A stretch of DNA of 52,571 nt from an uncultured Verrucomicrobiota bacterium (GCA_903864375.1 CAIPFS010000043.1:1-52571); one strand, 5' to 3'; positions 42,390 to 51,554 are shown, counted from the stretch's first letter. The notes: generated by a model not told the origin, from the sequence alone. Program-made: numbers and translations.

Positions 42390-43097
42390 TTAGAAAATGG
42401 TCCGCTCGACATTGATGACATCCCCGGGTTCGACGTAAACCCGCTGGCTCGGTTCTGAAACCCGGATGAGGTCGCGGTTCTTAAGCCGCAAAACCTGACC
42501 GGTCGCTGCCCGCCGGAGGGTGATGCCCTCCTTATCGGCGTCCCGGCTGAAGTCTCCGGCACCGCCGATGGCTTCCAGGACATCCATCCGGTGGTCGGGG
42601 ATGATCTGCACCTGTTGGGCATGATTCACAGCACCCATCACGGTCACGTAGTGAACGTCATACTGTTTGATGTCAACCGCCACCTGGGGATTGATGATCC
42701 AGTCCCGGTCCAGGGCATCCCGAATCTCGGCGGCGACATCCGCCGGGCTGCGCCCGATCACCTGAACGGTTCCAACGTACAACATTTCGATCCGTCCGTC
42801 CCCGTCGACCTTGACCTCCCGGCTGAGGTCCGGCTCTCCCACCACCCGAATCGCCAGGATATCGTTCACAGCGATCTTGCGGGCCCGGCGGGACTCATCC
42901 GAGACGCGGCTCGCAGAAGATGCCGCCGCTGTCGTGGCAGGGGGCGGGGTTGTGGAAGACGTTGCCGCGGGAGGATTGGACACTGGAGAAGTGGACACTG
43001 GAGAAGTGGCCTGGACGGCAGCATCCCCGGCACGAAGGGTCATGCTGGCGGGCGTCAGCAGGACAAGGAGGCAAAAAAGTTTGTTCGACATTTTCAT
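42390..43097 (-). CDS. Polysaccharide export (OPX) protein, short form with SLBB domain
   Basis: The 235-residue protein has a signal peptide (about 1-23, no lipobox Cys at the cleavage site) and a Ser/Thr/Pro-rich linker (about 30-65). The polysaccharide-export domain follows (about 75-150, with VNDILAIRVVGEPDLSREVK), then an SLBB domain (about 155-230, with VTVMGAVNHAQQVQIIPDHR). It ends right after the SLBB domain, so the C-terminal amphipathic helix that forms the outer-membrane pore in E. coli Wza (379 residues) is missing. It is periplasmic and probably docks on the beta-barrel encoded 13 bases upstream. A second ATG two codons in (43091) is equally possible. Confidence 0.88.
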   Translation of the reverse strand: MKMSNKLFCLLVLLTPASMTLRAGDAAVQATSPVSTSPVSNPPAATSSTTPPPATTAAASSASRVSDESRRARKIAVNDILAIRVVGEPDLSREVKVDGDGRIEMLYVGTVQVIGRSPADVAAEIRDALDRDWIINPQVAVDIKQYDVHYVTVMGAVNHAQQVQIIPDHRMDVLEAIGGAGDFSRDADKEGITLRRAATGQVLRLKNRDLIRVSEPSQRVYVEPGDVINVERTIF

Positions 43098-43110
43098 AAA
43101 CCTGGGGAAT

Positions 43111-44580
43111 TCAGAAGCCGATGGAGACCTGCAGAACCACCGTGTTGACCTGATAAGGCTGCAAGCCGTTCAAATTGGATCCAGCAAAGTAGGAATACGC
43201 CTGGTCGTGGTACTTGAAGGAGTACTCCTCATGATTGAATCCCAGTGAGGCTCGCAACCATCGATTCGGTGTGTAATTGAGGCTCAAACCGAGGGAATAA
43301 TCCTTGTCATTCCGTCCCGTCCGCACCGACGAGAAAATCGACACGGTGCCCGGCCCGGATGGCGTTTCTATCGGAAAGGGCACCAGCACCCCGGTGATGG
43401 TGCGGTCGGTGAGATCGATCAGGGAAGCGGACGCGTCGAATTGGACGGACCACTTCAAATCGGTGGAAATATACTGGATGGCCGAAAGCTTGACCTTGTT
43501 TTCAACCGAGGTCGTCGGGGTGGTTGCCGAGACGGAGGTGGACCGCGAACCCGTCAGCATGATCTGACTGTACTGGGTGGGGAGGTAGGTCAGGTCGAGG
43601 GCGATGACCGGCGAGCCCGTATCCTTGATGGCGGGGTTGTTGGGTACGGAGCGAAGCTCATACCCAAACCGGACCGTCCCGCTGAGACGGGTGGTGAACT
43701 GCCCGGTCGCGCCGAAACCGCCACCGTAAAAGGCGTTGTAATAGACTGTCGGCTGAAGGTCGGATGTCTTGGAGGGACTTTCCTGGCCGTAGTAGAAATC
43801 CCCGAACAGTTTCACCCGGGACGTCAGGATATAGGAGGTTCCCACGGATCCCTTGAACAACTCCGTGTTATAGAACCCTGATGTCGCGTCGTATTCAATG
43901 GCATTGTGATACGCCACCACATAGGGCCGGAGCCGCTCAGTGGCATCAAACGTCAGGGTATAACCGTCTCTCCAGGGCTGCCGGGCGATCAAAATCGTCC
44001 GCTGGGTGTTGGCAATTCCGATGAAGCTGGAAAGAAAGTCGAGCTGGTCCGTGCCCGTCAGATTCCACCGGTTGTAGGTGAGGTTGAGCCCCAGATTCAG
44101 GTGGTCCTGAGACGTGTTGAAGTTCGAGTGGCTGACGTACACCACTTGATCGTGGGTGTAACCAAACGTGGCATGATTGTAGTCGGTGCGGCCGTACTGG
44201 AGATCGAAGCCCGGACTGAAAAAAAGCAGGTCATCGCTCTCCGCCAGGCTGGAGGGGCGATATTGAAAGTTATCGGTGTAAATGGACACCATCGAGAAAC
44301 GGGGCTTCAACTGCCACCTGCCCCAGTCGTACTTGAGCAGGTCCTCCGCATGCCAGTCCGACCAAATCGAACGGTGGGCCGCGGGGTCCATGGAGGCATC
44401 CGTCGCTGCCGCCGGCTCGGTGCCTGCCTGGACAACCTCAGGCTTTGCGGAAGCCGGACTGCCGTCGCCTCCCGTCGAAGCCCCCAACGCCGCCGGGACA
44501 TCCGCCTGGCTGGAGCACGGTAAAATACCCAGGCCCAATGCCACGCCGACGGTCGTTAAGGTGCCTAAAAATGTCTCCAA
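43111..44580 (-). CDS. Outer-membrane beta-barrel of the polysaccharide export operon
   Basis: The 489-residue protein starts at a TTG (44580). There is no ATG or GTG in frame between it and a TAA near 44660. A signal peptide (about 1-26) ends at SSQADVP. A Pro/Ala-rich linker and a conserved DLLKYDWGRWQLKPRFS segment (about 80-98) precede a series of amphipathic beta strands alternating with short turns to the C-terminus, ending in VVLQVSIGF with terminal Phe, as outer-membrane proteins do. Such barrels are co-encoded with short OPX proteins and form the outer-membrane part of the channel. It is first in the operon; its promoter must lie in the 142 bases shared with gluconokinase. Confidence 0.83.
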   Translation of the reverse strand: METFLGTLTTVGVALGLGILPCSSQADVPAALGASTGGDGSPASAKPEVVQAGTEPAAATDASMDPAAHRSIWSDWHAEDLLKYDWGRWQLKPRFSMVSIYTDNFQYRPSSLAESDDLLFFSPGFDLQYGRTDYNHATFGYTHDQVVYVSHSNFNTSQDHLNLGLNLTYNRWNLTGTDQLDFLSSFIGIANTQRTILIARQPWRDGYTLTFDATERLRPYVVAYHNAIEYDATSGFYNTELFKGSVGTSYILTSRVKLFGDFYYGQESPSKTSDLQPTVYYNAFYGGGFGATGQFTTRLSGTVRFGYELRSVPNNPAIKDTGSPVIALDLTYLPTQYSQIMLTGSRSTSVSATTPTTSVENKVKLSAIQYISTDLKWSVQFDASASLIDLTDRTITGVLVPFPIETPSGPGTVSIFSSVRTGRNDKDYSLGLSLNYTPNRWLRASLGFNHEEYSFKYHDQAYSYFAGSNLNGLQPYQVNTVVLQVSIGF

Positions 44581-44722
44581 GCGCTGGGAGACTGAACGAA
44601 AACCATGGGCAAGTAAATAACAGAAAGGTTGTCGTTGCCCTTGGTCAAGAACTGGTTACAAACAGACGAAGCTTTGCCGTCGCACCCTTTTCTGCAACGC
44701 CTTCCATTGCTAGAGTCGCGCC

Positions 44723-45220
44723 ATGGTCATCGTCATCATGGGCGTCTCCGGTGCGGGCAAGACAACGGTCGGCTCCCGGCTGGCGGCGAAGTTGAACTGG
44801 ACGTTTCGGGACGGGGATGAATTTCATCCACCGGCGAACGTGTCCAAGATGGCCTCTGGGACGCCATTGACGGATGAAGACCGCTGGCCCTGGCTCGAGG
44901 CCATCCATGCCTATCTGGTGGCAACACTCGAAGGTGGCGGCGCGGCGGTCGTTGCGTGTTCGGCGCTCAAGGAAGAGTACCGACGACGCCTGTCCAACGG
45001 AGTGGCGGGAGTCCGGTTCGTCCACCTTTCAGGAACTCCCGAGCTCCTGGCCCAACGGATGGCGGCCCGCAAGGACCATTTCATGCCTCCCGGGCTCCTG
45101 GGAAGCCAGTTGGCCACCCTCGAGGCCCCGTCCGACGCCCTGGTGGTCAATATTTCGCTGTCACCCGACCAATTGGTGGATGAGATCATCCGTCGCCTGG
45201 AAATTCCGCACGGGTTTTGA
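44723..45220 (+). CDS. gntK: Gluconokinase (GntK type)
   Basis: The 165-residue P-loop kinase has GVSGAGKTT at 7-15 and RDGDEFHPPANVSKMASG at about 29-46, which forms the gluconate-binding site. TPLTDEDRWPWL is strongly diagnostic of the family, and VACSALKEEYR and HFMPPGLLGSQLATLE complete it. It phosphorylates gluconate to 6-phosphogluconate in the cytosol. Length is as expected. It is divergent from the polysaccharide operon; no gluconate permease or dehydratase lies nearby. A small hairpin (45226-45242) follows the stop. Confidence 0.93.
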   Translation: MVIVIMGVSGAGKTTVGSRLAAKLNWTFRDGDEFHPPANVSKMASGTPLTDEDRWPWLEAIHAYLVATLEGGGAAVVACSALKEEYRRRLSNGVAGVRFVHLSGTPELLAQRMAARKDHFMPPGLLGSQLATLEAPSDALVVNISLSPDQLVDEIIRRLEIPHGF

Positions 45221-45225
45221 ACACT

Positions 45226-45242
45226 GACTCGACCATCGAGTC
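45226..45242 (+). terminator. Short hairpin after gluconokinase
   Basis: A perfect 7-bp stem GACTCGA/TCGAGTC with loop CCA begins five bases after the gntK stop. No T-run follows, so termination activity is uncertain. Confidence 0.4.
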
Positions 45243-45377
45243 GAAGGACTCAACAAGCCGCCGATTCACAGGTCACCCCTTGACGGCAGGCCGTGGATCC
45301 GTTCTTTTTCCGGCACTTTTCCAAAGCTGGCGTGCGTCGGTGAAGGACAGGATTCAGAATACAATCGGATTGCAGTC

Positions 45378-46337
45378 ATGATCGTCGTCGAACATCTGAG
45401 CAAGGACTTTGGACCCAAACGGGCCGTGAACGATGTCTCGTTCACGGTTCAAAAAGGGGAGATTCTCGGCTTTCTCGGGCCCAATGGCGCGGGCAAGTCC
45501 ACCACCATGCGAATGCTGACGGGATTCATCCCCCCCACCGTGGGACGGGTGACCATCGGCGGCTTTGACGTGGCGGAAGACCCCATATCGGCCAAACGGT
45601 TGATTGGCTATCTGCCGGAAAGTGCTCCGTGCTACAGCGACATGACCGTCCATGGATTCCTGAATTTTGCTGCAGAAATCCGGGGAATTCACGGGGTCAA
45701 ACGCGAGCAGGCCATCCAGACGGCCGTGGGCCTCTGTTTCCTGGAGGGAGTCCTTCACCAGTCCGTGGACACCCTGTCGAAAGGCTACCGGCATCGAACC
45801 TGCCTGGCACAGGCGATCATTCACGATCCGGAGGTTTTGATTCTTGATGAGCCGACGGACGGTCTCGATCCGAATCAAAAGCATGAAATCCGCCTGTTGC
45901 TGAAGCGTTTCGGACAGAACAAGGCGATCATCTTTTCGACCCACATCCTGGAGGAGGTCGATGCCGTCTGTTCACGGGCCATCATCATCGACCGCGGTCG
46001 TGTGGTGGCCAACGGAACACCTGCGGAACTGCGGGCCCGCCACAAGCTGGCTGGAACCGTGGCCCTCAAGACCCATGGCGTCGCAGGGGAGAGCATCAAA
46101 TCGCGGCTCTCCACCCTGGGAGTCGTCGGCCGGGTGGAAACCGAGGGAACCGGATCGCACGTCCTGGTCCGCGTGTTCCCACGCGACAAGTCGGTCAATA
46201 GCGAGTTGGCCAAAGCCGTTGCCCAACTGGCGGCACGGGAAGGCTGGAGCTTTGAAGACCTGCGAACCGAGGAGGGACGCCTCGACGAGGTGTTCCGAAG
46301 TATCACGCTTCCGGATACCGTCAAACCGTCCGAGTAA
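45378..46337 (+). CDS. ABC transporter ATPase, GldA-like
   Basis: The 319-residue ATPase has Walker A GPNGAGKS at 34-41, signature LSKGY at 133-137, Walker B LILDEPT at 154-160, and FSTHILEEVDAVCSRA with the switch His. A C-terminal extension of about 100 residues follows. It heads a run of genes (permease, GldG-like protein, DUF4340 protein) on the same strand with gaps of 72, 24 and 21 bases. Similar sets (GldA-GldF-GldG) were named from gliding bacteria but are widespread, including in species that do not glide. A TTGACG box at 45280-45285 is a possible -35 element. Substrate unknown. Confidence 0.9.
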   Translation: MIVVEHLSKDFGPKRAVNDVSFTVQKGEILGFLGPNGAGKSTTMRMLTGFIPPTVGRVTIGGFDVAEDPISAKRLIGYLPESAPCYSDMTVHGFLNFAAEIRGIHGVKREQAIQTAVGLCFLEGVLHQSVDTLSKGYRHRTCLAQAIIHDPEVLILDEPTDGLDPNQKHEIRLLLKRFGQNKAIIFSTHILEEVDAVCSRAIIIDRGRVVANGTPAELRARHKLAGTVALKTHGVAGESIKSRLSTLGVVGRVETEGTGSHVLVRVFPRDKSVNSELAKAVAQLAAREGWSFEDLRTEEGRLDEVFRSITLPDTVKPSE

Positions 46338-46409
46338 TCGCTCCACCGTCTGCTCGCAACCCCCCGGAAAAAGGTTGGGAGTCCCCTTTCATTTATCTCC
46401 GCAAGTCCC

Positions 46410-47156
46410 ATGAACGAGTCCCTGCGCAATATTCTGACTGTCGGCAAGCGTGAGCTCTCCGGCTATTTCAATTCCCCGGTCGCCTACGTTTTCATTGTCA
46501 TCTTTCTCTCCCTGAATGGTTTTTTCACCTTCATGCTGGGCAATTTGCTCGAGCGCGGGGAGGCCAATCTGGATGCGTTCCTGATGTGGCATCCCTGGCT
46601 GTACCTGTTTCTGGTTCCTGCCGCCGGCATGCGCCTCTGGTCGGAGGAGCGACGGGTGGGCACCCTTGAATTGCTGCTGACGATGCCTATCGCAGCCTGG
46701 GAAGCCATCGTGGGTAAATTCCTGGCGTGCTGGGTCTTCATTGCCCTCGCCCTCGGACTGACCTTCCCGGTCATCTTCACGGTGGGCTATCTGGGCCACC
46801 CCGACTATGGCACCATCCTCACCGGGTACCTCGGGAGTTTCCTGCTCGCCGGCACCTACCTGTCCGTGACCGTCATGACCTCGGCCCTCACCCGCAATCA
46901 GGTCATCAGTTTCATCCTGTCGGTCGTGGTCTGTTTCCTCCTCATCTTTGCCGGCTGGCAACCGGTCACGGGGCTACTGGTCCAGTGGGCACCCGAATGG
47001 CTGGTGAACATCGTCAGTTCCCTCAGTGTCATGCCGCACTTCACCACCTTCTCGCATGGGGTCATTGACCTTCGCGCCTTCGCCTTCTTTGGCAGCGTCA
47101 TCACCTTCTGCCTCTTTGCCAACAGCGTGATTCTCCGCGGCCTGCGCGGAGCCTGA
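46410..47156 (+). CDS. ABC-2 type permease, GldF-like
   Basis: The 248-residue protein has six predicted membrane segments. The N-terminal FNSPVAYVFIVIFLSLNGFF, the WSEERRVGTLELLLTMPIAAWEAIVGKFLACW coupling region (read in two parts), and SVMPHFTTFSHGVIDLRAFA near the end all match the GldF/NosY-type permease. It forms the membrane channel for the upstream ATPase. It lies 72 bases after the ATPase and 24 before the GldG-like gene, within one probable operon. Confidence 0.9.
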   Translation: MNESLRNILTVGKRELSGYFNSPVAYVFIVIFLSLNGFFTFMLGNLLERGEANLDAFLMWHPWLYLFLVPAAGMRLWSEERRVGTLELLLTMPIAAWEAIVGKFLACWVFIALALGLTFPVIFTVGYLGHPDYGTILTGYLGSFLLAGTYLSVTVMTSALTRNQVISFILSVVVCFLLIFAGWQPVTGLLVQWAPEWLVNIVSSLSVMPHFTTFSHGVIDLRAFAFFGSVITFCLFANSVILRGLRGA

Positions 47157-47180
47157 TCCATCCTTCTTCCTGTCGCATCT

Positions 47181-49079
47181 ATGAGCTCATCCAAATTCCA
47201 GACCGCCTTGTACTCCTCCGTCGGCGTCGGGCTGGTGTTCATCGCACTGATTGGGGCCAACATTATTTTGAGTCCGGTGCGCGCCCGGATCGATCTGACG
47301 GCGGACAAACTCCACACCCTCTCTCCGGGAACCAAGGCCATCCTGGCCAAGGTGGATGCCCCCATCCAAATCCGGTTTTATTCCAGCCAGGGCAAGGACC
47401 GGATGCCCGCTGAAATCAAGAGCTACGTTCAGACCGTTGATGACCTGCTCGCCGAGTTTCGTGCCCAGACCGGCGGAAAGATTGAAATTCGCAAGCTCGA
47501 CCCCGAACCCGATTCCGAGGCGGAAGAGCTGGCGCGGGTGGACGGCATCGAGCCGCAATTGCTTCGGAATGGGGAGCAATTGTACCTCGGCCTGATTGTG
47601 GAGTACGCTCCCCAAAAGTCCCCCATCTCCTTCCTCTCGCCGCAGCGTGAAAAGCTGCTCGAATATGATCTGGCCCGGGCCGTTTCCGAGGTGATCAGCA
47701 CCAATCGCCCCGTGGTGGGTGTCATGTCGCCGCTTCAAGTCATGGGCGGCTTCAACCCCATGGCGATGCAGATGGGCAGGCAGGGGCAGTCCGAGCCCTG
47801 GGTGATCATCAGTGAATTGAAGCGTCAATTCCAGGTGCAGAATGTCCCCATGGACAGCGAAAAGATCGACGACGCCATCAAGGTCATGGTGGTGCTGCAT
47901 CCGAAGGAGATTTCCGACAAGGCCCAATACGCCCTCGACCAGTTTGTCCTGCGCGGCGGAAAGCTCATCGCCTTCCTCGACCCGCTCTGCCTGGCGGACA
48001 ACCGCCAGCCCAACCAGATGGGACTCAGCCTCGGCGGCGGCTCCAGCATGCCGAAACTGCTCAAGGCGTGGGGGCTGGAGTTTGACGCCACCAAGGTGGT
48101 CGCCGACCAGCAGTTCATGCGTCAATTGTCCGGACGCGATGGCCGGCCCCAACTGGTCCCCAGTTTTCTCTTCATGAACGCCGACGGCATCACCCAGGAT
48201 GATCCCGTCACCGGTCAGACCGACGACCTCTGGATTCCATTCGCAGGGGCCTTCACCGGCAAGGTGGCTGATGGTCTGCATCAGGACATCCTCCTCCACA
48301 CCACCCGCGATTCCCAATTGGTGGATGGCATGACCGCCCAGGTCAACGGTCAGAAGATTGTCGATGACTTCAAAGCCAGTGGCGTGTCGTACACGCTGGC
48401 GACCCGTCTCTACGGTAAATTCAAGACCGCCTTCCCGGACGGCAAGCCCGCAGCGGACAAGAAGGACGCCAAGCCGGAAGACCCCAAGACCGACACCAAG
48501 GAGGGCGAATCGCTGAAGGAGTCCAAGGCCGACGGTGTGGTCTACCTCTTCGGTGATGCCGACTTCCTGTACGATCCCTATTGTGTGGAAGTGAACCAGA
48601 TGTTGCGCGTGGCCATGCCCCGCAACGGCAATCTCGGGCTGTTCCAGAACCTGATTGAACAGGCGGCGGGAGATTCCAACCTGATCGGGGCGCGGAGCCG
48701 GGCCACGGTCCGGCGGACCTTCACCGTGGTCCAAAAGATGGAGACCGAGGCCCGTCAGCGTTATCAGGCGAAAATCGAGGGACTCGACAAGAAACAACAG
48801 GAACTTCAGAGCAAGCTCGCAGACCTCCAGATCAAGAAGGAGGGAAACACGGCCAAGGTCATCCTGACCCCGGAACAGCAGCAGGCCATCAAATCGTACA
48901 ACACCGACCTTGCCGCCACCAAAAAGGAATTGCGCATCGAACGCCGCAACCTGCGTCAGGATGTGGATGCCATGGAGAATCGGTTGAAGTGGGCCAACAT
49001 CCTGTTGATGCCGATTGTCGTCAGCTTCACCGGGCTCACCCTGGCCGTCCTTCGCCGCAAGCGCACCGCCGCCAAGTAA
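47181..49079 (+). CDS. GldG-like ABC accessory protein
   Basis: The 632-residue protein has an N-terminal membrane segment (about 12-32) followed by RIDLTADKLHTLSPGTKAIL, characteristic of the GldG/DUF7088 family. A long periplasmic region (about 35-525) has IEIRKLDPEPDSEAEELA and QLYLGLIVEYAPQKSPISFL, with a Lys/Asp-rich low-complexity insertion at about 420-450. A coiled coil (about 520-590) precedes a C-terminal membrane segment ending in LRRKRTAAK. It is the usual third component with GldA and GldF; its exact role is unclear. Two membrane anchors place the bulk outside the inner membrane. Confidence 0.88.
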   Translation: MSSSKFQTALYSSVGVGLVFIALIGANIILSPVRARIDLTADKLHTLSPGTKAILAKVDAPIQIRFYSSQGKDRMPAEIKSYVQTVDDLLAEFRAQTGGKIEIRKLDPEPDSEAEELARVDGIEPQLLRNGEQLYLGLIVEYAPQKSPISFLSPQREKLLEYDLARAVSEVISTNRPVVGVMSPLQVMGGFNPMAMQMGRQGQSEPWVIISELKRQFQVQNVPMDSEKIDDAIKVMVVLHPKEISDKAQYALDQFVLRGGKLIAFLDPLCLADNRQPNQMGLSLGGGSSMPKLLKAWGLEFDATKVVADQQFMRQLSGRDGRPQLVPSFLFMNADGITQDDPVTGQTDDLWIPFAGAFTGKVADGLHQDILLHTTRDSQLVDGMTAQVNGQKIVDDFKASGVSYTLATRLYGKFKTAFPDGKPAADKKDAKPEDPKTDTKEGESLKESKADGVVYLFGDADFLYDPYCVEVNQMLRVAMPRNGNLGLFQNLIEQAAGDSNLIGARSRATVRRTFTVVQKMETEARQRYQAKIEGLDKKQQELQSKLADLQIKKEGNTAKVILTPEQQQAIKSYNTDLAATKKELRIERRNLRQDVDAMENRLKWANILLMPIVVSFTGLTLAVLRRKRTAAK

Positions 49080-49100
49080 ACCCGTCCACCCCAGTCAACC

Positions 49101-50303
49101 ATGAAGTCCACTCAATTCGTCGTGCTCGCCGTTGTGGCCGCCGGACTCGGCGGCGGCGGGCTCTATGTCCTCAATCGTCAGCACCAGGATTATCAGCAGG
49201 GCGCCCGCCAACTGGGCGGTCAGTTGCTGGCCAGCTTTGATGTGAACGCCGTGGCCGGCATCCGCCTCACCCAGGGAACCAACACCGTGAATGTCCTGCG
49301 GAATGGTGACAACTGGACGATCCGCGAACGCAGTGGTTATCCGGCCAACTTCGCCCAGATTGCCGAGTTCGTCCGAAAACTCTCCGAACTGAAAGTCGCC
49401 AATCCCATCACCGTGGGGGCCTCCCGTCTGCCGATGCTCGAGCTCACCCGGGAAACCGGGACGCTCGTTGAATTGCTCGACAAGGATGGAAAGGCCATCA
49501 AGACCCTGATGTTGGGCAAAACCCACACCCGGGGGTCGGGTGAAGAATCCCCCTTCGGCGGCGGCGGCATGCCCGACGGACGCTACGTCCAGGCCGGAAC
49601 GGGCACGGACGGTGTCGCACTGGTGGCGGATGCCCTGGCCAGCGCCAATACCAAGGCGGAAGAGTGGATTGCCAAGGACTTCCTCAAGGTCGAGCAACCG
49701 GTGTTCATCGAGGTCGTCCATCCCGAGGCCACCAACAGCTTCACCCTTACCCGCACGAATGAATTTGCCGACTGGCAACTGACGGAGGCCCAGACTGGCC
49801 AGGAGCTGGATAAATCGAAACTGTTCAGCTTCAACACCGTCCTCAGCGGGGCCAGCTTCAACGATGTCACGGACAAGCCGGACCTCGCCAAAGCCGGATT
49901 GGAACATCCGGTTGAGGCCCAGGTTCGAACCGCAGCCGGTTTCACCTACAAGCTGAAGCTGGGTAAAGCCGAGGGGGACAACGTCTCGATGCAGGTCACG
50001 ACCGACGCCGCCCTGGTCAGGGAACGGACCCCGGGCAAGGACGAAAAACCGGAGGACAAGGACAAGCTCGACAAGGAGTTCAAGGAGAAGCTGGCCAAAC
50101 TGGAGGAAAAACTCAAGGCGGAGCAGGCGTTTGGAAAGTGGACCTATACGGTTTCAAAGTGGTCGGTCGACGCCCTTTTGAAAAATCGCTCCGAGTTGCT
50201 GGCTGAGAAAAAGGCGGCAACAACTCCTGCGGGAGCCGGGGCACCCCAGGTGCCGACGGACTCCCTTCTCGATTCAACGGTGCTCAAACCCCCCGGGCAA
50301 TAG
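49101..50303 (+). CDS. DUF4340 family protein
   Basis: The 400-residue protein has an N-terminal membrane anchor (FVVLAVVAAGLGGGGLYVL, about 6-24). The body is beta-rich with DUF4340 features: VAGIRLTQGTNTVNVLRNGDN, a repeat of the same type with LTRTNEFADWQLTE, and DKPDLAKAGLEHP. A highly charged Lys/Glu/Asp region (about 315-345, EKPEDKDKLDKEFKEKLAKL) may form a helix. DUF4340 proteins regularly follow GldG-like genes and probably work with this transporter in the periplasm. It is 21 bases after the GldG-like gene. Confidence 0.87.
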   Translation: MKSTQFVVLAVVAAGLGGGGLYVLNRQHQDYQQGARQLGGQLLASFDVNAVAGIRLTQGTNTVNVLRNGDNWTIRERSGYPANFAQIAEFVRKLSELKVANPITVGASRLPMLELTRETGTLVELLDKDGKAIKTLMLGKTHTRGSGEESPFGGGGMPDGRYVQAGTGTDGVALVADALASANTKAEEWIAKDFLKVEQPVFIEVVHPEATNSFTLTRTNEFADWQLTEAQTGQELDKSKLFSFNTVLSGASFNDVTDKPDLAKAGLEHPVEAQVRTAAGFTYKLKLGKAEGDNVSMQVTTDAALVRERTPGKDEKPEDKDKLDKEFKEKLAKLEEKLKAEQAFGKWTYTVSKWSVDALLKNRSELLAEKKAATTPAGAGAPQVPTDSLLDSTVLKPPGQ

Positions 50304-50358
50304 CCTGGAGAATCCCCAAGGGGTGGGGCGACAATCTGAGGCGGAACCGCAAAAGAAG

Positions 50359-51246
50359 ATGAGCGCCAGGCCGGTCGAACCAGGTCCGGCTCCAGCAGCG
50401 TCCCCGGCCAGAAGCGCCGGGCCGCCCGGGTCGACGGAATTTTTCCGCGACCTGTTTTCGGGAAGTGGCTTTCGATTCGAACTCGGACTGCGACGCGCCG
50501 GGCCGGATTGGTTTTCACTGGCCCATGAGGCAACCGATTCGGTGCTTCTGGACCGTGCCCGGTGGCTTGCCTCCGAGGTGAAAGAACCTGAAGGAGTGGT
50601 TTGGAGCCCGCCAGCCGACGCCTTGCTTCAGGAACTGCTGAACCACTATTTCCATTCTCCAGAATGGATGGATGCTGGGATGCCCCCGTCCGAGGTGGCG
50701 CGATCTCTGAGCCGTCGTTGGAAAACCGATTTCCTTCTTTTATCCAGAGATGCCGAGGAACGGTTTCGGTTTGTGGGTGGATCGGTCTGCTTCCCTTCGG
50801 GATGGGCCCCCGGGGAAAAGCTGGGGCTGGGACTGGAGGCCATTCACGACCCGGTCCCCGACCTCAACGCGCAATTGGCATCGCGCATCAACACCTTCCT
50901 GGGGCGCCTCCAACCCGGAACCTCGTTCGAGCGATTCAACTGGGGTGTGGCTGCCGTTTCCGATCGGAACCATCACCCGCGCCGGGGACTTCCCCGATTG
51001 ATTCGGGGGTATCCGCTCTCAGGGGCCTGGTTACGACTGGAACACCAGAGTTTCCATGCCCTGCCCCGAACGGGTGGAATCGTTTTCCTGATCGACCTGA
51101 CCGTGCATCCGATCGGCCCGGTGCTTGCGGACCACGCAACCGCCCGCGGTTTCGCCCATCAGCTCCGCACCATGCCGCACGAAGTAGCGGTCTATAAAGG
51201 CCTCGATGCCGTCCGCGACGAATGGGTCGACGGGTTGGGTACCTAA
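50359..51246 (+). CDS. Heme-dependent oxidative N-demethylase-like protein (DUF3445)
   Basis: The 295-residue protein shows the DUF3445/HODM alpha-subunit pattern. DFLLLSRDAEERFRFVGGSV and CFPSGWAPGEKLGLGLEAIH appear near 135-170. DPVPDLNAQLASRINTFLGR comes next, FNWGVAAVSDRN follows, and RLEHQSFHALPRTGGIVFLI lies near 235-250. Characterised members use heme to demethylate amines. There is no signal peptide. A Pro/Ala-rich N-terminus (about 1-30) is not family-like; ATG 50359 is preferred over GTG 50323. It follows the DUF4340 gene by 55 bases. No partner oxidoreductase subunit is nearby, so whether it belongs to the same operon and reaction is open. Confidence 0.8.
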   Translation: MSARPVEPGPAPAASPARSAGPPGSTEFFRDLFSGSGFRFELGLRRAGPDWFSLAHEATDSVLLDRARWLASEVKEPEGVVWSPPADALLQELLNHYFHSPEWMDAGMPPSEVARSLSRRWKTDFLLLSRDAEERFRFVGGSVCFPSGWAPGEKLGLGLEAIHDPVPDLNAQLASRINTFLGRLQPGTSFERFNWGVAAVSDRNHHPRRGLPRLIRGYPLSGAWLRLEHQSFHALPRTGGIVFLIDLTVHPIGPVLADHATARGFAHQLRTMPHEVAVYKGLDAVRDEWVDGLGT

Positions 51247-51248
51247 AA

Positions 51249-51554
51249 CTAGACGAAGACGCTCAGGAAGAGGCATAGGCCTGAAAAGGCCATTGAAGTC
51301 ACGTTCCACGATTTCGGAGTCCGTTTTTCACGCAGGATGAGCCAACTCACGGCCATCGAAAGGGCGCATAGGACCAGAGCAATGATCCGAAGTTGATCGA
51401 CGACAGCCCAGAACTGAGCACCCACCTGATCGGAACGGAGGCCTGCGTTCCTGGCCGACCGATACCACCAGCGAAGTTGACCATAGACCACAACCATGGA
51501 CAACCCAGTCAAGGAAATCGCGCCATTGATTCCCAGAATGAGTTTGGCCGACAT
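51249..51554 (-). CDS. Small hypothetical membrane protein
   Basis: The 101-residue protein has three hydrophobic segments (about 3-24, 52-73 and 84-101), starting MSAKLILGINGAISLTGLSM and ending LCLFLSVFV. A basic loop with WWYRSARNAGLRSDQ lies between the first two. I do not recognise a family. ATG 51554 begins the first membrane segment; an extension to 51656 runs into repeat sequence. It converges on the DUF3445 gene with only two bases between stops. Confidence 0.55.
   Translation of the reverse strand: MSAKLILGINGAISLTGLSMVVVYGQLRWWYRSARNAGLRSDQVGAQFWAVVDQLRIIALVLCALSMAVSWLILREKRTPKSWNVTSMAFSGLCLFLSVFV

Noticed and set aside
47187..48797. A 536-codon open frame on the minus strand
   Set aside because: It is antisense to the GldG-like gene, which has clear family features.
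45378..49079. A gliding motility locus
   Set aside because: GldA/F/G-like sets occur widely in non-gliding bacteria and no other gld or spr gene is present.
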